Positions 38,796-46,482 of a DNA stretch of 64,000 nt are shown one piece after another. This stretch comes from Rhodanobacter denitrificans (GTDB lineage: Bacteria; Pseudomonadota; Gammaproteobacteria; Xanthomonadales; Rhodanobacteraceae). Position 1 is the stretch's first letter. Each line of letters opens with the position of its first letter. The position numbers and the translations under genes were made by a program. The stretch lies in assembly GCA_003241385.1 (NCBI GenBank), contig QFPO01000011.1:66143-130142 (forward strand), read 5' to 3'. The notes under the pieces are model-generated. The model ran no database searches. It was not told where the DNA came from and saw only the letters and a list, made by a program, of their open reading frames with translations.

Positions 38796-40334
38796 TCAGT
38801 CGAACGGCTCCACGAACAGGTAATCGCTCTGGTACAGCACCTGGACCGCGCCGGCGTCGGTCGCGTCGGCCTCGTCGTACAGATAGGCGCCGATCGCCAG
38901 ATCGGCGCGGCTGTCGTCGTTGAAGTCGCCGGCCGCCAGCGCCGAGCCGAACTGTTCGTTCGCACGCGGCCCGGCGATCCGCAGCGGTCTCTTCGGCAGG
39001 ATCGGCCGGATCGTCGCAGGATCGAGCGAGCTGGCGCCGAGCCGCGGCATGACCAGCCAGACCGCACCAGCCGCGTCGACGCCGTCGACGTCGGTGAACG
39101 GCGCACCGATCGCAAGGCTGCGCGCGAGACAGCTGATGAACACGCAATCGTAGGCCAGATGCGCGTCCAGCAGCACCTGGCCGAAGCGCGCATCGGACGA
39201 ATCGATGCCGGGCAGGACCGGCGGCGTCATGCGCTGGTTGCGGGCCGCGTCGAGCCCGGTGGAAGAGCCGTAGATCACGTGGACGGCACCGCCGCCGTCG
39301 GTCGTCGGCGCACCGATCACCAGATCGTCGGCCATGACGATCAGGGTGTCGAAATCGCCGGCCGTCAGCGCGCTGCCGAAGCCGCCGCTGCTCGCACAAT
39401 CGCCGTCGATGCCGAGCGCGCCTGGCCGCCAGATCCGCGTCGCGCTGGTGACGACGCCGGCCGCCGACCCGGCCAGCACGACCACGCCGCCGCCGCGGTC
39501 GGTCCCGTTCGGGCAGGTCGCATTCGGCACGCCGACGGCGAGCTCGTCGTAGCCGTCGGCGTCGAAATCGCCGGCCGCGACGGCCCAGCCGTAACGGTCG
39601 CCCTCGCGCGGCGCGAACGTCAGGCCGTCGTTGCTGCGATCGAACAGCCGCGCGCCCGGTGCCGCGAGTCCGCCCGCCGTGCCGTAGACGACCATCACCG
39701 CGCCGGCGCCATCCTGGCCGGCGACGACCTGGCCACGCAGGCCGATCGCGAGATCGTCGTAGCCGTCGTCGTCGAAGTCGCCGCTGGCCAGCGCGTTGCC
39801 GAGGTGCGCCTGCGCGACCGGGCTGCCGGGGAACGTGCCGCCGGCACGGATCGTCGCCTGGACCGACCAGACGCCGTTGACCGCACGGTCGAGCACGTAG
39901 ACCGTGCCGGCGCCGGCGGCGCCGCCGACGTTGACGAACGGATGCCCCACCGCGATCTCGTCGCGGCCGTCGCCGTCGAAGTCGCCGCGCGCAAGCACGC
40001 CGGACTGGAACGGCGTCGTGACCGTCGAGGTCAGGAACGGAATCAGCGGATTCGTCGTCGACAGATCCCACGCGACGCCGAGCGCGATGCGCAGACGCGT
40101 GCTGCCGCTCTCGGCGATCGCGAGGTCGTCCACGCCGTCGTCGTCGAAATCGCCGCCGACGATGCCGCGACCGAACCCGCCGTCGGCCGGATCCGCATAC
40201 GGATTGCGCAGCAGCAGGTTGCGGAACGGCCCGACCTGATCGGCCGCCGCGACCGGTCCGGCCAGCATCGCCACGGCCAGCCACGGCCAGCCGCGCCGCA
40301 GCCAGGCGGCCGGCATGATCCTCGCAATCGACAT
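38796..40334 (-). CDS. Secreted FG-GAP repeat protein with Phe/Asp C-terminal tail
   Basis: The protein has 512 residues with an N-terminal signal peptide (WPWLAVAMLAGPVAAAD). It contains at least six FG-GAP/integrin-alpha-type repeats, each with a calcium-binding D-x-D-x-D-G-x-D loop: GGDFDDDGVDDLAIA, GDFDGDGRDEIAVG, GDFDDDGYDDLAIG, GDFDADGYDELAVG and GDFNDDSRADLAIG. A seven-bladed propeller on the cell surface or outside the cell is likely. It ends in SDYLFVEPFD, a member of the tail class of this window. It is convergent with the dehydrogenase gene. Confidence 0.92.
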   Translation of the reverse strand: MSIARIMPAAWLRRGWPWLAVAMLAGPVAAADQVGPFRNLLLRNPYADPADGGFGRGIVGGDFDDDGVDDLAIAESGSTRLRIALGVAWDLSTTNPLIPFLTSTVTTPFQSGVLARGDFDGDGRDEIAVGHPFVNVGGAAGAGTVYVLDRAVNGVWSVQATIRAGGTFPGSPVAQAHLGNALASGDFDDDGYDDLAIGLRGQVVAGQDGAGAVMVVYGTAGGLAAPGARLFDRSNDGLTFAPREGDRYGWAVAAGDFDADGYDELAVGVPNATCPNGTDRGGGVVVLAGSAAGVVTSATRIWRPGALGIDGDCASSGGFGSALTAGDFDTLIVMADDLVIGAPTTDGGGAVHVIYGSSTGLDAARNQRMTPPVLPGIDSSDARFGQVLLDAHLAYDCVFISCLARSLAIGAPFTDVDGVDAAGAVWLVMPRLGASSLDPATIRPILPKRPLRIAGPRANEQFGSALAAGDFNDDSRADLAIGAYLYDEADATDAGAVQVLYQSDYLFVEPFD

Positions 40335-40413
40335 CGCACACTCCTATGGACAGGGGATGCCGTGTCCACGGGAAACGCCGCGTGCAGGGGCCACGATGGG
40401 CGGCCCGGCGCGA

Positions 40414-40992
40414 TCAGGCCGGCTGGCCGCCCCAGTGCACGCGCCACATGTAGGCATCCAGCGTCTCGGGCCGCGCCGTGTAACGCTCGATCCACGTCGG
40501 CAGCTGAGCGCCGATCAGGCGGCCCCAGGCGTGCGCGTCGGATTCGTCGAGATAGTACAGCCCGCTATCGGGCCAGGCCGCCCGCAGGCCGAGGTCGATG
40601 AAGGACTGCATCGTGCGCAGACTGACGTCACGCTGCTCGCGCCAGATGTCGACCTCGAACTCGGTCTGCGCGGCGACGTGGTCGCGCACGCGCGCCTGCT
40701 GCGCGAGAAATGCCGCGATCATCGCCTCGTCGGCGTACTGGTACCACGACACCGTCGCATCGTCCCGATCGCTGACGCGATCCGGCGCCGTGATCGACGG
40801 CCGGAACTGGCCGGGCTGATGCGGAATCGCGGACGCCTTCGGATTGATCTGGAATCGGAATTCCAGCGTCTCGTCCGGCAGCACGCAGTCGTACTTCGAC
40901 GGCTTGCCGCGCCTGCGCCGGAAGGAGGCCGGCAGTCCGGCCGCGGCGAGACCGGCATCGAAAGCGGGATAGAACAGATCGGACGTGATCAT
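40414..40992 (-). CDS. Hypothetical protein
   Basis: The protein has 192 residues. The ATG at 40992 follows GGAGAGG by 7 nt. It is soluble and aromatic-rich, with mixed charge and no signal peptide: MITSDLFYPAFDAGLAAAG, a middle segment FRFQINPKASAIPHQPGQF, and a C-terminal PETLDAYMWRVHWGG. I do not recognise a family. It lies 79 bp upstream of the FG-GAP gene on the same strand. Confidence 0.75.
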   Translation of the reverse strand: MITSDLFYPAFDAGLAAAGLPASFRRRRGKPSKYDCVLPDETLEFRFQINPKASAIPHQPGQFRPSITAPDRVSDRDDATVSWYQYADEAMIAAFLAQQARVRDHVAAQTEFEVDIWREQRDVSLRTMQSFIDLGLRAAWPDSGLYYLDESDAHAWGRLIGAQLPTWIERYTARPETLDAYMWRVHWGGQPA

Positions 40993-41362
40993 CGAGCCTC
41001 TCCAGGCGGACGCTGCGCAGCATATCGGACCGCGGCGTCGAGCCGGCAGATACGCGTCGATCGACGAAGAGCCTGCATCGACCGAGACGTCGGCCGATAC
41101 GCGATCGCGACAATCCGAGAGGACATGCGCGCGCCGAGCGCCGTCGCGCCAGCGCGCATCAGCGACGCAGCGTTCACGCGCTTCGCGCTTCGCGTATCGC
41201 GTGCGCAATCGCGCGCGCGTCAACTTGTGTGTCATACCGTGTCTGATACGCGCAAGCGTGATGGAGCCGTCACATCACGCCATACGCCGTCACTAGGATG
41301 CGCTCGGCCGTCGCCATGCCGCGACGGCGCCCGTCGCATCGGCCGTCCCGAGGTATCACCGC
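40993..41362. other. Intergenic region with hairpin upstream of a small gene
   Basis: No gene is recognised. It contains a perfect 8-bp stem (gccgtcgc at 41307-41314, gcgacggc at 41321-41328) within the probable 5' leader of the next gene. An A/T-rich patch around 41220-41260 may hold the promoter, but no clear box pair is visible. Confidence 0.45.
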
Positions 41363-41623
41363 GTGAAGTTTGCGGTCACGACCAGCAAGCTGTTCTACGA
41401 AAGCATCGACGAGATCGAGCGTCTGTCCACCCTGGGCTTCCACTTCCGGCCGGCGTTACCGCATGCGCCCGATGACGACATGCCGGTGCCGATGCGTATC
41501 GGCGGACGTCCGACGATCCAGCTGACGGCAATGGCGGCCCTGATCGCGCTGGCCCGCGACCACGGCGGCCGCATCACGCTCGATGCCCACGAGCAGGAAA
41601 TCATGCTGTTGAACGGCGGTTGA
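41363..41623 (+). CDS. Small conserved-looking hypothetical protein
   Basis: The protein has 86 residues with a GTG start at 41363 and AGG about 9 nt upstream. The sequence is compact, mixed alpha/beta (KFAVTTSKLFYESIDEIERL, then PTIQLTAMAALIALARDHGG and RITLDAHEQEIMLLN). It lacks signal peptide and membrane segment. The pattern of two strands, a helix and two strands suggests a small folded protein. I do not know its function. It is flanked by two related G/C-rich hairpins and stands alone between convergent and divergent neighbours. Confidence 0.65.
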   Translation: MKFAVTTSKLFYESIDEIERLSTLGFHFRPALPHAPDDDMPVPMRIGGRPTIQLTAMAALIALARDHGGRITLDAHEQEIMLLNGG

Positions 41624-41664
41624 TCGGCCGCCGAGCGAGGCCGGCGCCGCCCTGTCACCGACGT

Positions 41665-41696
41665 GCCGTCGCGGCGGCATGATCAGCCGCGACGGC
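41665..41696. terminator. Bidirectional hairpin terminator
   Basis: A perfect 11-bp stem (gccgtcgcggc at 41665-41675, gccgcgacggc at 41686-41696) with a 10-nt loop lies between the convergent ends at 41623 (+) and 41718 (-). No T-tract is present. Confidence 0.6.
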
Positions 41697-41717
41697 GCCG
41701 CTGCGCACGGCGCCTGC

Positions 41718-43913
41718 TCAGTCGAAGCCGTCGGCGAAGATCGTCTCGCCGCCGCAGCTCAGCGGATAGCGGCCCGGCGTGCCGACGTCGCCGGAACCGG
41801 CCGCGACCGAGCCGAACGCATCACCGACCGCCGACAGCTGCCAGGCGGCGACGTCGTTGGCGCCGATCGCGCTGCACGGCGGCTGGCCGCTCGCGTTCTG
41901 CGTGCGGATCGTGCCGGGATAGGTCTCGTCGCCGTAGTAGAGCCGGTCGACCAGCGCACCGCTCGCGTCGTAGAGATGGATCTGGTCGTTGCGGCCGAGA
42001 TTGTTGCCGCCGGCGACGCCGAGCTCGCCGAGGATCGCGGTCTCGGGCCCGAGTCCCCAGGCGCTGCGGAAGGCTTCGGCCGCGCTGTCGGTCACGATCA
42101 CCGAGGCGCCCGGCGCGACCGTGCCGAGGGCGCCGATTCCGAACGCGCCCGGCACCGCATTGCTGTCGTCGATGCTCCAGCCGGTCAGGTCGATCGGCGT
42201 GTCGCCGAGGTTCGTGAACTCGATGAACTCGCCGCTGGCGCCGGCATACATCCACTCGGTGATGCGCAGGCCGGCGCTGCCACCGACGACGTATTCGATG
42301 TAGTTGGCATCGCGCTCGGTCAGCTCGGGCAGATAGCTGACCGAGGCATAGCTGTTCGACGCGGTCGCCGCGACGTACCAGGCGACGCGCTGCCCGGCGA
42401 TGCCCGCGACCGGCAGCGCGACGCCGTAGACGCCGTCGCCAGCCGCACCGTCACCCGAAGCGCCGTCATCGCGCATCGCGACGCGGGCGTAGGTGCCGGT
42501 CGGGCTCGGCCGGTAGAACAGCTCGACGGCGGACACCGGCGCGGCGCCGGCCGCGACGGTCGCGGTCACGTACACGGTCTGACCCGGTGACGGCAGCACG
42601 GCCGAGGCCTGCGCGGCGCTGATCGTCGGACCGGCGGCAGTGAGCTCGGCATTCGCGCCGAGCGTCGCGGCGCGCTGCGTGACGAACGGCTGCAGTCCGA
42701 CCAGATTGCCGCCGGCCGGACCGGAATACGGCAGCGTCACGTTGCTGGTGAAATTGTTCTGGAACAGCGTGTACGAGTAGAGCTTCTTCGGATCGGCCTG
42801 CACGGCCGCGTCGATCAGCGCGCGGTGCGCGGCGAACACCGGGCCGAGCGTGTCCCAGTCGATGTCGCGCAGCACCGTGCGGTAATGGCTCATGTAGCGC
42901 TGACGCAGTTCCGGCACCAACAGCAGACGGCTCAGCACCGGCTTGTTGCCGGCGTTGAAGTTGTAGGTCGGCGACCAGTTCGCGGTGAACGACTCGTTCG
43001 CGTCGCGCTGCAGCAGGTGCATGCGGCCGTCGACCGGATCGCGGTAGGTCATGAAGTCGCAGCCCTTGTTGACGTAGCTGTCGTCGTCGGTCAGCGCGTT
43101 CTCGAGCACGACCGACCAGATCGACGGGTCGACCGCGAACACGGCGTCGATCGCCGGCCAGTTCGACAGCGAGCCGTTCGACAGCGCATCGGCGACCGCG
43201 ATCAGCGGCGCGTACGGATCGGCCAGGCCGCCGTCGTCGTCGATCTCGTAGGCGCCGTAGCCGGACGCGTTCGGGCCGTTGTAGGCCAGACCCGGTCCGT
43301 TCGGATTGTTCGAGCAGGCGATCCGCAGACCGTCGTCGTCGGCGAAGTAGTCGCGCAGCATGCGCTTGTTCGGCTGCTGCACGTTGATGTAGACGCCCCA
43401 GTTCTGACCGTTCAACGAGACGGTGACGTGGTTGGCGCGCGGATTGGGAATGAACTGCGCGACGTAGTTGTTGTAGACGACCTCGCGCGTGAAGGTCGGG
43501 TCGTGGAAGCCGTTGTTGAGATTGAGCGTCTGGTAGCCGAGCAGTGCCTGGTCCGGATCGACCTGGTCGAGCTTGAGCTTCAGCGAGAACTTCTCCGAGC
43601 CGGCCGGCAGCGCCGTGTACGAGGTATTGCCGCGGATGCGTACGCCGACGTTCGGATAGGTGACGCCCTCGACCTCGAGATCGGCCAGGATGTAGGTGCC
43701 GGTGTCGTAGTTGGCACGCAGCAGGCTCAGCCAGTTCGCATCGTGGAACGTCAGCGCCAGATGGCGCAGCACCGTGGTGTCGTAGAGGTCCTGCGCGCGT
43801 GCGCCGCCGGCCAGCGCGAGCCAGCCGAGCAGTGCCAGCAGGACGGCGCGCAACCCGCTCCCGGGCGTCGCGCTCGCGACCGCCGCACGCGTGAACCGGA
43901 TCGAGGTCTGCAT
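41718..43913 (-). CDS. Secreted CotH-kinase/lamin-tail domain protein with Phe/Asp tail
   Basis: The protein has 731 residues. A signal peptide (VLLALLGWLALAGGARAQD) is followed by a CotH-like kinase domain at about 45-420: VRIRGNTSYT, KFSLKLKLDQVD, NWGVYINVQQPNKRML and YVNKGCDFMTYRDPVDGRMHLLQRDANESF. In CotH kinases this last stretch normally reads closer to PWDLDxxF, so the active site may be altered. A linker domain with an Ig/bacterial repeat leads to a lamin-tail domain (about 565-690: GLRITEWMYAGASGEFIEFTNLGDTPIDLTGW). It ends with GGETIFADGFD, the clearest example of the tail class. The role is probably a cell-surface phosphotransferase or structural protein. Confidence 0.9.
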   Translation of the reverse strand: MQTSIRFTRAAVASATPGSGLRAVLLALLGWLALAGGARAQDLYDTTVLRHLALTFHDANWLSLLRANYDTGTYILADLEVEGVTYPNVGVRIRGNTSYTALPAGSEKFSLKLKLDQVDPDQALLGYQTLNLNNGFHDPTFTREVVYNNYVAQFIPNPRANHVTVSLNGQNWGVYINVQQPNKRMLRDYFADDDGLRIACSNNPNGPGLAYNGPNASGYGAYEIDDDGGLADPYAPLIAVADALSNGSLSNWPAIDAVFAVDPSIWSVVLENALTDDDSYVNKGCDFMTYRDPVDGRMHLLQRDANESFTANWSPTYNFNAGNKPVLSRLLLVPELRQRYMSHYRTVLRDIDWDTLGPVFAAHRALIDAAVQADPKKLYSYTLFQNNFTSNVTLPYSGPAGGNLVGLQPFVTQRAATLGANAELTAAGPTISAAQASAVLPSPGQTVYVTATVAAGAAPVSAVELFYRPSPTGTYARVAMRDDGASGDGAAGDGVYGVALPVAGIAGQRVAWYVAATASNSYASVSYLPELTERDANYIEYVVGGSAGLRITEWMYAGASGEFIEFTNLGDTPIDLTGWSIDDSNAVPGAFGIGALGTVAPGASVIVTDSAAEAFRSAWGLGPETAILGELGVAGGNNLGRNDQIHLYDASGALVDRLYYGDETYPGTIRTQNASGQPPCSAIGANDVAAWQLSAVGDAFGSVAAGSGDVGTPGRYPLSCGGETIFADGFD

Positions 43914-44000
43914 CGCGCTGCTCCTGCCGAAGGGGGATGCCTGAACCTAGCAGGCGATCTTGCAGAACCGGTGCAGAACGGCGGCACCGGCGATGCGCGC

Positions 44001-44387
44001 TCAGCTCAGCCAGGCCTGCAGATTGTCGATCGCCTGCTCGCGCGCGAACGGCCGGTCGCCGGACGGCGCGTAGACCGTGCCCTGGTAGTCGAGGATCAGA
44101 TCGCCGAGCTCGCCTTCGACGTCGTCGGTCTCCTCGATCACGATCTCGAGCGTCTCCAGCGCCTCGTCGACGTCGGCGGCCGGGATCGGCAGCTGCAGCA
44201 GCGCGACCCAGCCGGTACTGCCGGCGGCCTGCGCCTCGCCGCGGGCCTGCGCCTCGATCGCGGCCAGGCGTGCCGCATAGCGCGCCTGGGCCGGCCCCTG
44301 CGCGGTGAACACCGCGACCGAATCGCCCGGTTGCTGCAGGTCCTTGCCGTTCGCGTCTTCGTGGCTCGATACGACGACGAAGCTCAT
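44001..44387 (-). CDS. Small acidic hypothetical protein
   Basis: The protein has 128 residues, strongly acidic in its middle (EIVIEETDDVEGELGDLILD). It starts MSFVVVSSHEDANGKDLQQPGDSVAVF and lacks signal peptide and membrane helix. GGGAGCGTT lies just upstream of the ATG. It is divergent from the HI0933-like gene across 236 bp. I do not recognise a family. Confidence 0.7.
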   Translation of the reverse strand: MSFVVVSSHEDANGKDLQQPGDSVAVFTAQGPAQARYAARLAAIEAQARGEAQAAGSTGWVALLQLPIPAADVDEALETLEIVIEETDDVEGELGDLILDYQGTVYAPSGDRPFAREQAIDNLQAWLS

Positions 44388-44500
44388 GGCGAACGCTCCC
44401 GTTGGAAAGAGGCCGTCAGCCTAACCGGATCGCGGCCGCTTGCCGAGCGCCGCGTAGCGCGACCGGCCGCCCGCTCGCTACGACCGTCTGGCGCCTGGCC

Positions 44501-44506
44501 TACAAT
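44501..44506 (+). promoter_or_regulatory. Candidate -10 box upstream of flavoprotein gene
   Basis: TACAAT matches the -10 consensus at five of six bases (TATAAT). It lies 117 bp before the ATG at 44624. No good -35 box is seen 17 bp upstream. Confidence 0.3.
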
Positions 44507-44623
44507 GCCGCCCCCTCGAAGACCGACCGCACCGATGCCGTACGCGCCCATCGCTCCGATCGCCGCCGGCCGGCCGCGCACGCGCGCACCGCGCCGCACG
44601 CGCCGCGGCAGGTGCGGTCCGGC

Positions 44624-45823
44624 ATGAGCGCCGCCGACGTCGACGCGATCGTGCTCGGCGCCGGCGCGGCCGGCCTGATGTGCGCGATCGCGGCCGGCCG
44701 CCGCGGCCGTCGCGTGCTGGTGCTCGATCACGCCAACAAGCCCGGCAAGAAGATCCTGATGTCGGGCGGCGGACGCTGCAACTTCACCAACACCGGCACC
44801 TCGCCGGCGCAGTACCTCGGCGCCAATCCGCATTTCTGCAAGTCCGCGCTGGCGCGCTACACGCCGCAGGACTTCATCGACCTGGTCGACCGCCACGGCA
44901 TCGCCTGGCACGAGAAGGAGCTCGGCCAGCTGTTCTGCGACGACTCGTCCAAGCAAATCGTGCGCATGCTGCTCGACGAATGCGCGGCGGCCGGCGCGCG
45001 CGTGCAGGTCGCCTGCCCGATCGAGCGCGTGCAGCGTCAGGGCGACCACTTCCGCGTGGACACGGCGCAGGGACCGTATCGCGCGCCGGCCCTGGTCGTC
45101 GCGACCGGCGGCCTGTCGATCCCGAGCATGGGCGCATCGGGTTTCGGCTATGCGCTGGCGCGGCAGTTCGGCCATGCCGTACGCGAGACGCGTGCCGGCC
45201 TGGTGCCGCTGACGCTGAGCGGCACGCACCAGACACGCCTGGCCGATCTGGCCGGCGTCGCGCTGCCGGTCGAGGCGCGCTGCAACGGCGCGGCGTTCCG
45301 CAACCAGTTGCTGATCACGCACCGCGGCGTCAGCGGGCCGGCGATCCTGCAGATCTCCTCGTACTGGCAGCCCGGCGACGAGCTGCGGCTCGATCTGCTG
45401 CCCGATCGCGACGCCGCCCGCTGGCTGCTCGAGGCGCGCCGCGAGCGGCCGGCGGCCGAACTCAGGACCGTGCTGGCCGAGGTCATGCCGCGCCGGTTCG
45501 CGCAGCGCCTGTGCGAGGTCTGGCTGCCGAACAAGCCGATGCGGCAGTACGGCGACGCGCAGCTGCGCGAGACCGCCGACCTGCTGAGCGCCTGGCCGCT
45601 GATCGCCAGCGGCACCGAGGGCTACCGCACCGCCGAGGTCACGCTCGGCGGCGTCGACACCGATCAGCTGTCGTCGAGCACGATGCAGTCGCGCCGCGTC
45701 GACGGCCTCTACTTCATCGGCGAGGTCGTCGACGTCACCGGCTGGCTCGGCGGCTACAATTTCCAGTGGGCCTGGGCATCGGGCCACGCCGCCGGCGAAG
45801 CGATCGCGGCGCGCGGGACCTGA
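44624..45823 (+). CDS. BaiN/HI0933-family FAD-dependent oxidoreductase
   Basis: The protein has 399 residues. The FAD Rossmann motif is GAGAAGLMCAIAAGRRG near residues 12-28, followed by the family hallmark KPGKKILMSGGGRCNFTN. A second diagnostic is the C-terminal LYFIGEVVDVTGWLGGYNFQWAWASG. The middle carries RGVSGPAILQISSYW. This is the BaiN/HI0933-type flavoprotein family, whose bacterial members include predicted NAD(P)H-dependent oxidoreductases. The physiological substrate is unknown. The start at 44624 is chosen because the family begins directly with the Rossmann strand. Confidence 0.93.
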   Translation: MSAADVDAIVLGAGAAGLMCAIAAGRRGRRVLVLDHANKPGKKILMSGGGRCNFTNTGTSPAQYLGANPHFCKSALARYTPQDFIDLVDRHGIAWHEKELGQLFCDDSSKQIVRMLLDECAAAGARVQVACPIERVQRQGDHFRVDTAQGPYRAPALVVATGGLSIPSMGASGFGYALARQFGHAVRETRAGLVPLTLSGTHQTRLADLAGVALPVEARCNGAAFRNQLLITHRGVSGPAILQISSYWQPGDELRLDLLPDRDAARWLLEARRERPAAELRTVLAEVMPRRFAQRLCEVWLPNKPMRQYGDAQLRETADLLSAWPLIASGTEGYRTAEVTLGGVDTDQLSSSTMQSRRVDGLYFIGEVVDVTGWLGGYNFQWAWASGHAAGEAIAARGT

Positions 45824-45866
45824 GCCGGCCAGGCTCCGGCTGCGAACCTGGACACTGGAGACGATC

Positions 45867-46298
45867 GTGGATCGACCCAACCGGCTTGGCGCCCTGCTCG
45901 GCCTCGGCGTGCTGGCCTTTGCAACAGCGACGGCGGCCGAGGACGGTGCCCGGGACTACCCCTCCAACTACGACATCCGTTTCGAGGTCGCCGGTGACCG
46001 GCAGGACGTGCGCGGTACGGCGGTGCTGACCGCGACGAGGCCTCACGCGCTGGCCAGCAGCGAGTGGACCGCCGTGCTGCGGCTGGCGCCGATCGACTGC
46101 GACACCTACCGGCTCGAACTCGAAGCCGTTCGCGGCCGTACTGAAGACCGACAGCAGGACCTACGGCAGCGGCTGGTCGTGGCCGGCGTCGGACGCTACG
46201 GCGCGCCGCTGACGCTGACCGTCGAACGCGCCGGCCTCGCCGTCGACGGCGCGTTCGCGGTTCGCCGGCCGGATCGTCCGGAGAGCGAGTGCCGATGA
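45867..46298 (+). CDS. Secreted small hypothetical protein
   Basis: The protein has 143 residues. The GTG start at 45867 has GGAG 6-8 nt upstream. A short signal peptide (RLGALLGLGVLAFATATAAE) precedes a beta-rich domain: NYDIRFEVAGDRQDVRGTAV and LTLTVERAGLAVDGAFAV. No family is recognised. It is 43 bp after the flavoprotein stop and convergent with the next secreted protein gene. Confidence 0.65.
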   Translation: MDRPNRLGALLGLGVLAFATATAAEDGARDYPSNYDIRFEVAGDRQDVRGTAVLTATRPHALASSEWTAVLRLAPIDCDTYRLELEAVRGRTEDRQQDLRQRLVVAGVGRYGAPLTLTVERAGLAVDGAFAVRRPDRPESECR

Positions 46299-46482
46299 GC
46301 CTGCGCCTTCGACCACTCGGCCGGGCCATCGACGACTGTCGATCGCGCGGCAGCGCCGGACCTGTCCGGCCGCCGCGAATCGACGGGGTCCCGTATCGCG
46401 GCGCGCCCGACACCGGCGCCGCTGCGATCGGCGCCGGGGGCGAACCGGCCGGCGTGGTCGAACGCCGGCGCGGCACGAGCGG

